Source: Eutypa lata
Lineage: Eukaryota > Ascomycota > Sordariomycetes > Xylariales > Diatrypaceae
Direction: 5' to 3'
Assembly (NCBI GenBank): GCA_022661535.1
Contig: JAKULF010000003.1
Location: 3,162,001-3,226,000, forward strand
Length of the DNA: 64,000 nucleotides
The notes beneath the pieces were generated by a model that saw only the letters and a list, made by a program, of their open reading frames with translations, searched no databases and was not told the DNA's origin. Below are positions 34,594-48,360 of this stretch, piece after piece. Made by a program: the position numbers and the translations under genes. Positions within the stretch are counted from its first letter, which is position 1, and each line of letters starts with the position of its first letter.

Positions 34594-34770
34594 ACCCTGA
34601 TCGTTCACAACTGCATTCCTATAGAGTTCCCCCACAAGCGTCCGGTTTTCGATATGCCTGCACCCGCATTCCGCCACGAGCTGGAGGCGCCCGAGGTTTC
34701 TCCTGTGGTCCTCGGAACCACCCCATGGGAGGGGCATCTCGTTCCGGCTCAAATGATACCCCTCATGTGA
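34594..34770 (+). pseudogene. Protein-like fragment, probable gene relic
   Basis: Between stops at 34591 and 34768 one frame reads coherently: IPIEFPHKRPVFDMPAPAF, then RHELEAPEVSPVVLGTTPWE and GHLVPAQMIPLM. It has a GC-rich core, no convincing start and no continuation. The Pro/Trp/Gly pattern (VSPVVLGTTPWEGH) resembles a slice of an enzyme-like domain, but I cannot name the family. It is surrounded by AT-rich DNA. A decayed or truncated gene is the simplest reading; chance is possible. Confidence 0.3.
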
Positions 34771-36258
34771 CGCAATACCTCCACTGCCACTACGATCTCG
34801 ACATGGTTGGAGATGTCGTTGATGAGACGTTTGTAATTGTTATATGGCGACTTGGGTCCGAACTAAACTCTAGAGGTAGTGAATGAAGCAATGGTCCGTG
34901 GCTTGTTAAGAGGGACATGCACTGTGAACGAAATCGATTAGAGAGCGGGTGATACCAGCATATATATGCTAGTATGACCACCAACTAAAGATTTGTGTCA
35001 GCTTTGTGGAATTTATCTTTTGATGAGGAGAACCTAGAGTAGACGATGACGATGGCGTATATGAGGACAAAGGTGAGGAGGATGACGATGACAACGAAGA
35101 CGATGTGGGTGTTGTCATCCTCGGCACGGGCGTCAATCGCTTCATGCCCCAGTTAGATGAACAAATCCTTGAGCCAGCCAATACCATAGGATCTAAGACG
35201 GACTATATAGATCCTCATAAGGCGCTATCTCCTGATCAGTTGCATCTTCACTGTCGTAACGCTTGCAACCTTACGTGGCTTCGAGGCAAGAAAAGTTTTG
35301 AGTCGGTCCAGTGTCATCTATCTCGAAGCAAATGGCTCTGCTATGGCGATCACAATTAACCATTTCTTGCACGTGGAAAAAAAATCCGATCTGTTGAACA
35401 TCTGACGGTGTTGAAATTTTAGGTTGTCTACTGGGAAGGAGTAAATAGTTAGATGGGGTATCTAGTGAACAGTTCCGACTATGATGGTGGCCCAGGATCG
35501 CTTTAACTAGAATATCCGTTAAAGCTAGAGATATATAGTCTACTAATTACTCTTCGCTCGTAGCGCACTGCACGGGTATAGCGCCACCGAATATATTAGG
35601 AATGAATCCATCGAATCTGTTCCCTGAGAATATCTCTTTTCATTTCTTGCCTTTTCACTTGGGGCAGCGCTTGTATAGCTTGAGACTGAATAGAGGTAAC
35701 GCTTTGCCTGTCAATATCGCTAGGTACGTACGTAATGGAACACCCGGATATCTCCGATAATCTATTTTAACGCGGATATAGACACTAAAGGGATAGGCAA
35801 CGATTTAACATTGGTACGCTGATGTCGAGTTAGAAATCCAAAGGAACATAATCCACGTATCTTTATAATAACAGATTTCATATTCGTATAACATCATATT
35901 ATGTCTATTTTAGATACCACTGCTTATTATCAAATGAGAAGGCATGTTGCGCATGCTTGGTTGAGGTGGACAAATATAGACTCGCACCATACCGTTACTA
36001 CGCCAGCTCACATTAAACCAATACCGTATAGGCTAATGCAGTTCCAGTTTTCATGATCCATCCCCTCCGAGTCATATCGTGTTGTCTCGTGTGCATAGCC
36101 GTGGCCCCTTCGTGTCGATGCAGTACCCCCCCTATTTTTTCCAGACCAAGTGATCATCGTAGAACTATGGGCCCTAAAAGTCCGAGATCAAGTTTGATTA
36201 TCAACCTGGCTTTTTCGTAAACATATGTCATGGCTTGAAAAGAAAAACAGCTGGCGAT
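34771..36258. other. Intergenic
   Basis: No supported gene. A GA-rich stretch at about 35030-35110 (gatgacgatg/gaggaggatgacgatg) would encode an acidic run on the plus strand but lacks a gene context. The remainder is moderately AT-rich. Confidence 0.45.
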
Positions 36259-37988
36259 TTAGCTGTTGAGATAGTTGCGGATCGCGCCTTGCAACCTGCT
36301 GGCCCCATCTCCGAGCGCGCTAGTCAGATTGTCTAAATCGTCACCGGCGGTGATCCCGAACTTGCGGACGAAGTCCTTGGCAGCAGTCTCGAGGTCCCCA
36401 TAATCATCCACGGGCTCTTCATCCTCAGGGCGGCCGAAATAAGCATTGGAGGAGATCGAAGTGGCTCCCTCGAAGCCCTGAAGCCGTGTCTTGGCCTCCG
36501 CTTGAGCATTGGGATCAAATGATCCCTTTCCGAAATACTCATCCGAGGAAATACCTTTCTGGTTGCCAAACTTGGATCGCGCGTAACGTTCACCGTCATC
36601 TGGAGCGTGTCAGCATGAAGTTTGAATGAAAAAAAATACAACGGGAGATGTGCGAATCCTACCTTCAGCTGCCTTGACTGGACCGACAGAACCGAACCCG
36701 CCAGCATTTTTCTTCGGCGCGGGTGCAGCAGCCTTGGCGCCTCCAACCTGGCCAAATCCGAGTCTACCGAAGCCCATGCCCAGCCGTTCAACCTCGGCGG
36801 CCGACTTTTCGCGGCTGTGGCCAGACCCGTAGCCTCGGGGACTAGCAGGGGTTGGCGCAATGACATTGCTAGCTTCGCCCTTGGTTGCGGCTGTGACTTT
36901 CTTTGCTTCTACGTCTTCGGCTTCAGGGTCGTAGCCCAGCTTCTCGATTCGCTCCGCTTCCTCTTTGGCTTTCCTTTCGGCCTCATCGAAATCAATGACG
37001 TCGGCTGTGACCTTCTTGGCACCCAGCTTAGTAGTCGTCTTCTTGGCACCGAGCACATTTGTCTTGCGGGCCCCACCGGGTGTTGTCTTCCGCAGAGCAG
37101 CGGAATGGGTGACTCGGCTTGCGGCAGGCTTGGCTTCGGCCTCGGAGAACTCGGTCTTGGAGAGCGGCGACGCAGATCGAGAAATATCCTTGCCGTTGGC
37201 GTTTAGGAAGGGAGAGTTGGTTCGGCCAACAATAGGCGGTGTGTTAGTACGAGAAACGGGCGGTGTGGGTCTCTTGATAGAAGGTTTGTCCCAGGAAGAA
37301 AAGAAGTCGTCGTTGGAATCGCTGGCAGGGGTTGCTGAACCCTCAGCATCAGCAGGTACGTCTGTAACAACAACCTCGTCGGGATACCTAATTCACGCGT
37401 CAGTTCCAAGCACGACTATTGGGGTATTTAAAGTTATCGACCTACTCGAGAGCGTCCCGCGCAGCGCGTTTCTTGAGTTCTTCCTTATACTTGGTAGCGG
37501 CGTTGGATTGGTATTTCGTCTTGGGATCTTTGCTTGCAAGAGCAGCACTCCCACCGTTTGCGCGGAAGTACTTGGTGGCGGATTCATTACCACCAACTTT
37601 CATAACACGTAGCTGGTCCCATTGCCATTCTAGAAATTAGGAGTCAGCAGCGGAACGCGCAGCCACATCAAAGCTGAAAGAGAAACTGGTGATATAGACG
37701 TACGATCAAGGTTGGTAGACCGCACAAAGGAGATATGGACACCAAGGTTGCGGTGGTTCGAGGAACAATCGAGGCACAGGTAAATGCCAAAAGGGACTGA
37801 AGTCCATGTCGGGTTCTTCTGATTGCAGTCGAAGCAGACCTTTACCACAAACGTTATGTCAGCTAAGATAGATCCCATATCGCAGTTCTAGGCTTCGCTT
37901 AGGTTGTTGAACATACCCTATTTGCCTGCTTCGTCTTCAACTTCTCGAAGATCTTTTGCGACTGCTGTTTAGTGGCAAGCCCACTCAT
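36259..37988 (-). CDS. GLO3: ArfGAP of the GLO3 / ARFGAP2-3 type
   Basis: Five exons on the minus strand, 37988-37917, 37839-37704, 37629-37446, 37387-36663 and 36599-36259, with introns of 77, 74, 58 and 63 bp, give 485 aa. The ArfGAP zinc finger is complete: Cys26-x2-Cys29-x16-Cys46-x2-Cys49, with the catalytic arginine finger Arg54 in [16 protein letters not shown] and then [15 protein letters not shown]. The middle is Ser/Thr/Pro/Ala-rich and basic (coatomer-binding region in relatives). The C-terminus has two Glo3-motif-like repeats, [12 protein letters not shown] and [11 protein letters not shown], and a final amphipathic helix. Known role: stimulates GTP hydrolysis by Arf1 on COPI vesicles in Golgi-to-ER transport. 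Divergent from TIM21. Confidence 0.94.
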
Positions 37989-38607
37989 GTTGACGGCGTA
38001 GCTGTATGCTCGATATTTCTGTCGGTATGAATGGAGTAATATATCGCGCCCGTACGCTTGTGGTAGTAATTGTCAAGTAGGTTGTCACGATGTTATTGAA
38101 AGGGATGGGAAACGGAATGGGTGGGAGCGTAGGGGCGTAGGGTAGGGAAAGTCCAAAATCAGGAGTCAGGGAGTTCGGCCAGATTTCGTTAATTGGATGA
38201 ACGAATGAATGAAATACGAGCCAAACCGCGCAGATCCACTAAGATTCAAAGTTAGAAAGAAGAATCCACTTTTTGACAATGCTCTGAGTGCACATAATCA
38301 GTGAACTAATCAGTGAACTAAGCTTGGTTTAGTTTAGCCTTCAGCCCGGATAACAAATCCCCCCACATTCTGCTTCTTTGGGCTGCTAACGCCGCAAAGA
38401 TTAACTTACCTATCCTATCGCATTGAATGAAATGCCTTGTGATGTGACGTTAAAGCTTCATAAACGTCAATAAATTTGCCCATCTGCGCCATTCCGGCAG
38501 CAACAATAGTAGAACAATAAAAGAAATAGGGTTTGTTTGACTCACCGATTGTATTGTCAAATCACAACTATCCCTACCTAAGATCAGATGGCCTTCATCC
38601 CGCTATA
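37989..38607. promoter_or_regulatory. Divergent promoter region between GLO3 and TIM21
   Basis: 619 bp separate two start codons facing away from each other, so both promoters lie here. It contains a perfect 12-bp tandem duplication (aatcagtgaact twice, about 38296-38319). No TATA box is obvious, as is common for housekeeping genes. Confidence 0.6.
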
Positions 38608-39469
38608 ATGAAGCTCATTCTCCGGCCTAAAGGCTTTAACCCCGCCAACCCTCTTCCTCATCTGAGGCCCGTCCTCGGTATTCGCAACTATGCTTCCCAG
38701 CATAAGTCGGGGTCCTCCTCAACTGCTCCAAAACGAAAGGCTATAACGCCTTTCAGTGACAATGGCTTTGTTCCTTGGAAAGAACTCTCGGTGGCCGAGA
38801 AGGCATCGAGGGCCACGCAACAGTCCTTTAATTTCAGTCTTGTAATACTAGGGGTCGTTATGACGGTATAGATTACCCGCACCCTTTTGTAATATCGTCG
38901 TACATTATGCTGAGACCATGTTCCAGGGTGGTGTGGCTTATTTTCTTTACGAAGATGTCTTCTCTTCCGACAGCAAGACTGCCTATTTCAACCGAGCTGT
39001 TGATCGAATAAGGAAGGACCCTCAGTGTCTAGCACTCCTCGGAGAGGGCAGTAAGATCACGGCTCATGGCGAGGAGACAGCCAATAAATGGCGTCGTGCT
39101 AGACCAATAGCGTATGAAAATGTCCCATATGCCTAGGAAATGTTTTCAATGAACTGATCAATTCAGGTCAACACTGAAGAGCGATGCGCAGGGCAATCAG
39201 CATCTAGTTATGCATTTCTATGTATGTGAGCTCCATAATGAGTAGCTCTCTTAAATTATCTGACATTTAGTCATTAGGTCGAAGGGCCTTTGAATACGGG
39301 CACCGTCTACGTACATTTAGTGAAGCCTTCAAGAGGCGAAGACTTCGAGTATAAATATTTCTTCCTAGACATCAGGAATCACCAGAGGGTCTATCTAGAG
39401 AACGCCGATGTGCGATCTTCCAGCAGCGACTCGAAAAAGTTCAAACTCTTTGGAGTCAGTTGGACTTAA
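38608..39469 (+). CDS. TIM21: Mitochondrial import inner membrane translocase subunit TIM21
   Basis: Four exons, 38608-38865, 38927-39111, 39167-39221 and 39278-39469, with introns of 61, 55 and 56 bp, give 229 aa. The N-terminus MKLILRPKGFNP plus Arg/Ser-rich sequence is a mitochondrial presequence. One membrane helix spans about residues 72-95 (FNFSLVILGVVMTGGVAYFLYEDVF). The intermembrane-space domain follows, with the family pattern AYFNRAVDRIRKDPQCLALLGEGSKITAHGEE, HLVMHFYVEGPLNTGTVYVHLVK and KYFFLDIRNHQRVYLEN. Known role: Tim21 links the TOM complex to TIM23 and helps sort presequence proteins into the inner membrane, also contacting respiratory complexes. All splice phases are consistent. 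Start chosen at the ATG giving the presequence. Confidence 0.94.
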
Positions 39470-42400
39470 GTGCTACTCCTTGTTTTCTCCACCACTCGAG
39501 GGGATATCAGCCTAGCGGAGCATTCGTGGTCTTCGGGGTGTCATACCGTCCACCTCGGATAGGTTAAGCTGGGTAAAACACTGGAAGAGCACTCTTCATG
39601 GCAACCCCAAGGTTCTTTATTATAAGTGTATATATAATAACACACCACAGCGGTTCTAGCTTTGCTATATCAGACCCGTAGCCGGCCAATCTGATTTCCC
39701 ATTTCACTTCGCCGTTGAATGCTCGGAGCAGCGGCTAGGGGCTTTGCTAAAGCATACGGATGCTTTGGAGTCTGTTGGGTGTGCCTTTAGGGAGGCAACT
39801 TGCGTCTTATGCTAGCAGACTGTATGGATCAAACTGGCCTGGCTGGAGTGTACGATAGTTTGATTGGCACGGGTGCGCTCGACGATGTATGGCCCTAATT
39901 GAAGAAATGCCGAGCAAGTGATCCTGTATCATCAGGGCTGAATAGTATAAAGTTCTAGCAGCCTCAACACGTTTGAGGTATTCTAAGGCCCATTATGCCA
40001 CCGCGGTAGTATGGGAAGGCAATTGAAAGCAATATTAGAGCTAGTTCACACCGTGCCTACTATACTCCAGCCAGTGTATATGATAATGAATGACCTCGCC
40101 GTCTAAATCAGTGACAAGCCATAACTGGAACTGGACATATGACAGGTATCTCCTTCCTGATTCCCGAGCCCACGACACCCCGTCCAAGCTGCGAAGTCTC
40201 GAGATTTGCAAAAGAGCCCTAGCTAGTGATAGAACGCAACCTCGAGTGGCTCGCGGGTCTGGCCGCGCATGCCAGATTGTATAGTCGCTGGTAGTTCGTG
40301 TATTGTCGTCATATTCACTCCGCAATAGGTAGCTTTTCGAATATGAAAATACAGGGTCTAATGTTGGGCTGTACATATAGAGATATTTGGACAAGCGAAT
40401 GCTATATACAACAAGCGGTGTCTCTCAAGGAGAATATAGTGAGCCTATGGAAAGTGTCTCCTCAGACCTGGGGAGCTCGGTCTGGGATTGCGCCCTGCTA
40501 TCATCCAAGACAAGACATTTCGGGGTTTCGACTCAAATGCTCCTCTGGGAAATGTGTGAAGCTGGTGAACAAAATAATGAGCTTTATTCACTAAAGTAAA
40601 GCTACTTCTATATATGAAGAGACGGCCTGCTAATATACACGATAGGTCAATATGCCTCGTAGTGTACCGCCCTCTAACTTAAGCTAGCTTAACTCCGCCC
40701 GACTAATTAGTTACTCGAGTTAGAAGACCTAGTCGCATGGCTCTACAAACGTCCTATTATTGTGTGAGCTGTTCTAGCAGGATTGCCGCGGCGTATTACG
40801 TAGTAGTTATTGTCATATTCCTAGAGCCGGGCTGCTGGAACTATCGTCATTGCATCGAGGTGTCTTCGGGGCTCCTTGTTCCCATCGACGTTGGTGCAGC
40901 ATGACTGGAATTCGAGGTTATCATGAAACGAAGTTACGATGGCATGTTTTCGCATTTAGTTAATGTCATAGCGAGAATAGAACCAGACTTCCAAGCTGAT
41001 ATAGCCTTGACGATGCTCTTCGCTACCTTCCGTCTATCCTTAGGAAGTAAGAGGAAGGAGATGTGGTGACCGGTAGTGGAAAGAGCCAGAATGTTGGAGG
41101 ATACACTTTTCGTTCATACATATCCAACCGGTGACTGAGACAATCGTATAAGGGTGGTGGTCGCCAGCTGCGTAAGAAAGCAACGTTGTTGTCGCGATCA
41201 GATCAACCACTGCGGCGCTCCCGCAGCCATTTATACCCTCCGGAAACGGACCCGAGTACAGAAGTGTATGATCGACGAGAATTATAAGACCCGTGTCAAC
41301 ATGGAGGGGTACATTGATGTAACCCATCGGTCAATTTTGAACTGGTCACGCCCAGTGATCAGACCAAAGCAGGAGTCTTCAAGATAATACGGTTCAAATT
41401 GCACGCAAGAGTACCTAGTATCGAGAACACGTAAAGCACATGATATTTAAGATGCGAGAACTATTGTGTCTGGTTCTTAGGGGGTTCCGTCTAGTTGACA
41501 AAATGGTGTTGGTGACTAACAGTACAACTCGAAGTTGCCCAAGTGAAGCTATCTAGGATAACATTTGGTGTTTGGATGTTAGATTCGCCTTCTCCAGTCT
41601 AAAGAGCCATTTGGATACAAATAACCTGTAGTCTTCGTGTGCTCAGTTGTCTCAAGGTTACAATTCTAACTAAATAGGCATGCAGTTCGATCACATCGGG
41701 ATATTATAGAATAAGCTACTACGAGCCCCCATGGTTGCTTAGGAGACACCCCATGAATCATCGTGAAATCCGAAAATCTTCCGATGATGGGTATAAGTGG
41801 GTTGTGTAAACACTTTTGGTTGTGGGTGGTACTCTTAGGATATGATACAGTACGCCTAAGCCGGGAGCAGAGTTCCGTCCCCCTATCTGCTACGCCTGGA
41901 GCATGGCACGAGCATCCCGGGCGAAGCCGAGAAGGTAGGGGCTACAATGGTGGTCACTACGAGAATTATTGGGTATCTATGCAGAAGTCTTGGTCTTATG
42001 TGCCCAATCTATGTCTACGTATTGGGTTCGGTGTGGTTTAGTATTGACCGTGGAAGGCGTCTTGATCCCGAAGACGATACGAACAAGTTGGGTAAAGGTT
42101 AACAGACATCCGAACATCCATATCCATAGCCGTTAGTAAGGAATAATTATTGATCTTCAAAATGACAACAAATATTCTATTGGTTGACGAGAGATCGCAC
42201 CTGTTCGGACTTTATTTCGCGACTAGACGCTATGGTAGTCGCCTCGCTCACAGTCTGATTGGCACTTGTACGCGACCGCAGCCAATTTCGATTACTTAAC
42301 ACACCACAATCGCGTTATCGATTCATTCTATGGATAATCTAGTTAGATCATTTCGGTATTGAGTTGTCTGTGCCTTCATAGCTTGGTCATCGCATGCCTG

Positions 42401-42750
42401 GCGATGTTCGGTGATGCCCCAACCATACCACACGCGCCCAAACCCTAGGACTTTCAGGGTTGACGAAGGGCGATAATTTCGGCGACGTTCCCGAATACAC
42501 AGAAATAGTTAGGCCCCTCAGCGGCAAGATCGTCTCGTCAGGATAACGTCAGCTATATTATTGTACCTTACCTGCCGCGGTGTAGTTAGCATGCCTGCCT
42601 ACCTTGGTAAGCAAACTACTACCGAGCATTGTTTGCTACATGTAGCTGCATGCCAGGTACCTACATGGCAAACCCGGCCCTAAGCGCAATACAGCACACC
42701 AGCGAGCCCTAAGTCGTCTGTTTAAGCGAGCGCGGGTTAGGCAGGTCTCA
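39470..42750. other. Gene-poor tract, part 1
   Basis: About 3.3 kb after TIM21 with no supported gene. Reading frames up to about 117 codons occur (for example 40041-40394 on the minus strand) but show no motif, coding composition or splice structure I trust. Composition is close to balanced rather than extremely AT-rich. Confidence 0.4.
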
Positions 42751-45700
42751 GCGAGGCATGGTTGGGGGCCCTGTCAAAGGCCTAGGACTCTGGCGGAGAC
42801 CGGGATGAGGCTTTGTCAGGAGGAATCTTGTCTTGCTTGCACATTTTTCTCTGATAACATCGGGACCAAACTGGCGCGGAGAACTATGATACCTGCCTGT
42901 GCCATGGAAACTTCCAAGATGCCTGATCGTGGCGACCTAGTAGCTTTCGGGACCGACATTGAAGACAGGCAGTGCTAGCTAGAGCTTTCGATATGACGAA
43001 AGTATTTGCCTAGTGGAGCTTATACTTCTGTAGAATGACATGATCTAATATCGGGGATGTTAAGGGAAACACCACGATGGCCGGTTTAGTGGAATCAAAG
43101 AAACCTTATCTATGTTGACCGCTTTCTGCACACGTACTTCCCATCTCATGCAGGGAAGTTAGATTCTAGGCACTCACTCTTAGGCATTTGGGGAGATGGG
43201 TTGTTTACATAGCGAATTATTAGTAGGTTAGGGGAGCTTATCGTAGGGAGGGCTGGGAAGGTATTGTTGGGATTGACTTCGATGTAAGGGGGTCTTGGAA
43301 CGCAAATGCCCACAGACCACCTTCTAGTTTGCGTAGGCACCAAATTCTTCATCACTGTCGGATATTGGCTTGCTGAAAAACAGGTTTCAATTCTCGGATC
43401 AGTGCGTACTGTTAGATCCATGCAATGGGATATCAGACGGAGGGCCGTAGACCGAAGAGGCTGGGGCGCGGGCATTCATACGGGGAGACTGTCACTGTTC
43501 ACGAACAGAGCCTCAAGATAGGCTGAGGATCTCGTGGCATTACCAGCTAGGCCCCTCTTGAGGATCGGGGTAGATGTCATTGTAGGACTACCCCTTCATC
43601 AAGATAAAAATGTGGGACATTGTGAAGAATATACTTGTATTGATGAACGACAAGAAGCGTCGTCTTACGTTACAGAGCACTAAGGCGTGGTTCTAGTCAT
43701 GCTGAAGGCCTTTCTCCTTCCGCCACTGGGCCAAGCATCGGCTTTTAGGAGCAGCTGCTCGCGCCTAGTCCATGCAACAAGTTCATCTCTCACTAGATCC
43801 GGGTCATGACACCGGGAATTCTCGTCTCGAAGCTGTTCCTGGGCCGTCCACGTATGATATGCACGTCATCTGCGTGTAGGGATCGCCCTCGTTATACGAC
43901 GCTATCAGGGAACCACGGCCACTGCCCTTGGCTTCCCGCTAACCACACGCAGATTAATCAACCCCCCAAGAGATCGAATGCGTCCACAGCAGGACACTAG
44001 AAACAGTCCAGAAAAAGAATTCTAGACCCTCTGTCGAGCAGGCCCGGGGCGTGGAAGGAACGAGCGTAACAAATGAGCTGAAGGCCGCCAGCCTAATTGG
44101 GAAAAGGGAAGCGAACGCTCTCGGAAGCTAGACTCGACGACTGCGCTAGATTAGATGCAAGTGAAGAGCCCACGAAACAGTTAGGGGGTGAAGGTTAGCT
44201 CTGCTTCAAGTTGACAGCTCCGCATTGATAGCGGGCGGCTAGTTAGCGGGTGGGAGAGATTGCGAGAATCGTCACGGGCATGCAAAAGCGGTGAAAATGG
44301 GAACTAACTATACCGGCAGTCTGGGCCGTAGAAAGACGTTTATCATCCTGAAACATAAAAAGAAATGATAAAATCAATATCCAGTGGGGAATTCTGGGGA
44401 ATGGTGTAAGGATTGTTCCCCTGAGCAGAGAGTGCTATATGACTTCCAGCCGGTAAGGCATTGCAATCCCCTGTCGTCGATCGCGACCCGGTCAAGCGGC
44501 AAGCCGTCGCCTGGTTCGTTAGTGACAAGTGCCATAGGAGGGTACGCGTTCCATGGGGGGGGGAGACTCCAAGTGACCTTGGTACGTAGTTTATACTTGC
44601 GCCAATCATGATCGAGAGCGTGTGGGTTGGATGGCTCCATCCTAGGATGAAAACTGGTGGACGTACTTTCGGGTAAGGTCCTCATTCGTGAAACGTTTAG
44701 TCGCGGAAACACGCCAGCTCACTACCAGATGGCTGGGACACTGAGAGGGGATTTTATTTTTTTAAGGTTTCGAACCCCAGAAACAAGCGCTGGAGCTCAA
44801 AGATGGACTAGGATGGCTTGGTGTTCCTGACATGCGAAATGCGAGGGGGCATTACTTGAAATCCCAACTGGCCCGAACATGGAATACTGGTCCCGCCTAA
44901 TAAAACACTGTATGTCACGTTATTCATCACCTTGCAGAGGTTAGCACTGCCTCATGGCAGTTCATTTCTCGTTCGTGTGAAGAGTTCCGGGAGGGGTCCA
45001 TCTGCCCGACGGATCTTACTTCAATCACCGCCTAGAGCACAGTGTTAAAACCTTGACGAGCTGTCAAGATACTGCTTATAGCTAGGGTGTGAGTTGGAAG
45101 GTTATGTTAGTATCGTAATACCAATTACGCAAGGGTCTCCATCAATACCCCGGGCTTTGCTCTGCTTCACGGTGCCTAGTTGGGTGAGGAGATTTCGGTG
45201 TATCAGTCTCAGCTCCGCTAAGCCGCACATATAATGTTACACACTCGGTCGAGTAGTCGAGGGATCAAAATAAATAGGTATATCCAGTATGGAAAGTAAT
45301 TACATGATGAATTGTATAGCGAGAATCGGGATGGTTGCGAGGAATGCGAGGATGTCTGATAAAGGAGGGAAGGGTCATGGTATGTAACGTGGATGGCTGC
45401 ATTCAAGTGACCACCCCCTTCAATGAAACTTTATCAGGGCTCGAGCCGTTAAAATACCCGCCACAAGCACGTAAAAGATTCCCACATGTAAGGAGGAATA
45501 ACGGCACATCCCCAAAGTACCTACATCCACACTTAAACGGTAAACGGACCCGGTGCCATGGCGATGGTGACAAGTATTTAGTAAATTCCATTCCTAGGCA
45601 CACCTGTTTTCGAGGTAAAATGGAAAGAACATGACGTTCTACTTGCCGCTATTTCTTCTAGAGAATCCTGCTAAGTTAGTTGATGAATAATTGTGTCTGG

Positions 45701-46460
45701 TATAACAGACGTTGATGAAAAACTACGAATCGGTTGGAAGATCGGCCAGTGATGCGCTGGTGAGGAAAGGCCTAAATACAGTGCAGTCGAGGGAGGGACA
45801 CCAGCGGTACCTTCGTGTACAGTGATGAACATCTTAGAATACATCTCCAAAATCTCTGCCCGAAGCCGGTCCCCCCTATGGACAAGATACCAACGCCCAT
45901 GCCCTACTGACGCTGGAAATTTCCGCATCCCATCGACCCACCACTACGCATTGGTGGTTCCGGTTCAATCAGCAGTCTTCTACATTGGTAGCAGCCTTGC
46001 TCGCTTCGGTAATGTTAACTAATCGAATTGATTGGGAAAGGAGGAGTTCCGGTATGCATGTAGCTCCCATAACGCAAAATCAAAATCAGCGAATAATTCG
46101 CCTAGAGTAGCCCACCGCCTTGTCGACCGATATCATCCCTTTTTCAACGGTTGAATATGACGAGAAAAAGAGAGACCTTAGACTTCCCCGCTATTCTATC
46201 AAAACACTTCAAATGATCGCCCGGCTTTGGGCAGAAATCCAAACCTGAGGTTCGCCATCGCCGCGGAACTGTAGGAAATTGAAGGCTGGTTGGATATGCG
46301 CCCCTCAACGTCCCATGCTACTACTACTACGCATATGTATGTTCCAACTTAGCTGCTGCTTCAACGGCCAGCTCTTGGGAAAACTTTGTCAACAATAATA
46401 TTGGCTTGTTTTAATTCACAGGATGACTATTATAAGATGCTGCCCCAACCTCTTCATATT
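42751..46460. other. Gene-poor tract, part 2
   Basis: About 3.7 kb without a recognised gene. Several mid-sized frames overlap (for example near 43146-43475 and 44343-44712, minus strand) but none has known motifs. Base composition is near balanced, so old decayed coding DNA is possible. No terminal inverted or direct repeats were found by eye. Confidence 0.4.
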
Positions 46461-48360
46461 TTTAACTTATAACTATTTTGCGATCGTGGGATGATGTTTA
46501 CTTTTTGCAAGGCAAAGTATGCAATTATCGATGTTTGGCCCTTGTGACGTCGGGAGATCTTAGTGTTAGCGCCTCTAGGCAGTCTAGAACCCACCCACCC
46601 CACATTAACTATAAAATCATAGATACACCCCAGTTAGTTATATTCAATAGCAAGCAAGCAAGCAAGCTACTGTATGTATGTACGTATGTATGTACCTAAC
46701 TAATGCCTACCGCGTTATTTACTTTAAAGGCACAGCTTGGTTCCTTACATACATACAATACATTACCTGCTGCCTAGCTACTCTTACCTCTCACTGTCCT
46801 GTCTACTTATGTAAGTTGAAACAGAGTCAGAAGATGCTTATCTAATATCTTTTAAATCTTTTCAAGATTATAGCATTTTAAATAAGACATCAGATATTAT
46901 TATAAGTTGAAGATATGCGGCAGTGCAGTAAGCTTACTTTTGAAAGGAACTGAGGTAGGTTTGTATAGGTGCCAATGTAGACAGTCTACATTGCCAACGC
47001 AGGTACCTTAATGCATTACACATGTATAATCTCATAGCTTGATGTACATATGTATGTATATACGTACATCTTATAGAAATCCCGATCAAGTTAGATCAAT
47101 AGATCAGTTCAGATGTTCCGTGTGGGTACCCTCCAACTCTATTCACTTTTGTTTGTTTTAGCGTCATTTAGCATCTCAGGTACCCAGTACACTAACATCC
47201 ATGGTTTCGAACTATACTAACATTGAACCTCAAGTACTGGGCCTACATAAGTCAATCTCAACTACATATATCCATACCATACATACACACAAACATAGGT
47301 ACCTGGCAATAGTTGTTAGTTCCGATTCCAGCTCACCCCCTTATCCTTTCTAGAACGCTTTCGAGGAGTTATCTCAATATCAAACCCAAAACGTACCTAT
47401 CCCGGCTACTTGAAAGACAAACAATAACATAGCATCGAATAATAACCTAAGCATATTAATTATCCATCAGTTTGGTTTGGGCCCTTATGACTGACTTGCC
47501 ATGGTCCGGGACTATCTATCTCATCTTGTCTAGAACAACTAACGGTTAAATTGATCTTCAAGGCATTGTTACCGATGTCTCTTGTCATTCGACCACTACT
47601 ACCTACGTAATTCCGCGGATTTTCAAAAACATAAAACATCCTCCGCGTATGCCATATCTGCTTATACTCCGTACTATTCGTCTGTCACCATGTGCCACCC
47701 CTGCCGCCACTGATGACATGCATATCAACTTGGCTGGACTGCTTACTGCATGGGGCGATGAGGGGGGCTTTGGATCTGAGTTCAACGTTCCTGCCCACGT
47801 CCGTTTCTGGAAACTAGTCTATATCTACCGCACAACCAGAGGGAAAAAAAAACTTTGTGAGAATAGAAGAGCTGTGAACTGTTGATTTGTCACATCACAC
47901 AAGATCTAGGAATGCTGCGCGGAGGAGATGGAGTGCGCAACCCTCCAACGCCTATTTTGTTCGAGGTGATATGCTTTGGGCAAGAGGGCTTGTTGTTTGT
48001 GAACATGCCAAACGTGCCACAGCTGCTATGCGTCGTGGATCATATTGTGCATTGACATATTATTAGAGGGGAGATGAGAGACACAACTGCATTGCCCAAA
48101 CCAGATAGACGAAGGGGTCTAAAAGTAGCGGCCCGTCCCGGTAGTCCTTTGGCCTCAAGGCGCTTGTAGATGCACCCTACCTAGGAGACTATCTCCAGGC
48201 ACATGCAAAACGATAGCAACTCCAACCCATCTCAGGTACACTCTTCTGTCGTGACCGGGTTTACGCCCTAGCTGGGTTAGATTAACGACCCAGATGAAGC
48301 GGGGGACAGAAATAACCTTATTGTACGAACATTGACGCTTTCAGATGCTATACTTACATA
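46461..48360. other. Gene-poor tract, part 3, microsatellite-rich
   Basis: No gene seen. Contains AGCA tetranucleotides at 46649-46667, a TGTA/TACG run at 46671-46695 and scattered TACATACA clusters to about 47310. Moderately AT-rich. Confidence 0.45.
46649..46695. repeat. Compound tetranucleotide microsatellite
   Basis: About four and a half AGCA units (46649-46667) are followed by TGTA/TACG units to 46695. A typical polymorphic simple repeat of this genome. Confidence 0.7.

Noticed and set aside
36622..37612. Long plus-strand ORFs opposite GLO3
   Set aside because: Shadow frames of the GLO3 exons; no motifs of their own.
24456..37988. Biosynthetic gene cluster covering the run of minus-strand genes
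   Set aside because: No backbone enzyme (PKS, NRPS, terpene synthase), no cluster-type regulator or P450; the SDR and RTA1-like genes alone do not support it.
44740..44800. Possible tRNA, minus strand (GGGGTTCGAAACC T-loop-like)
   Set aside because: The T-loop consensus is present, but the T stem needs two G-U pairs and no matching acceptor, D or anticodon arms could be built.
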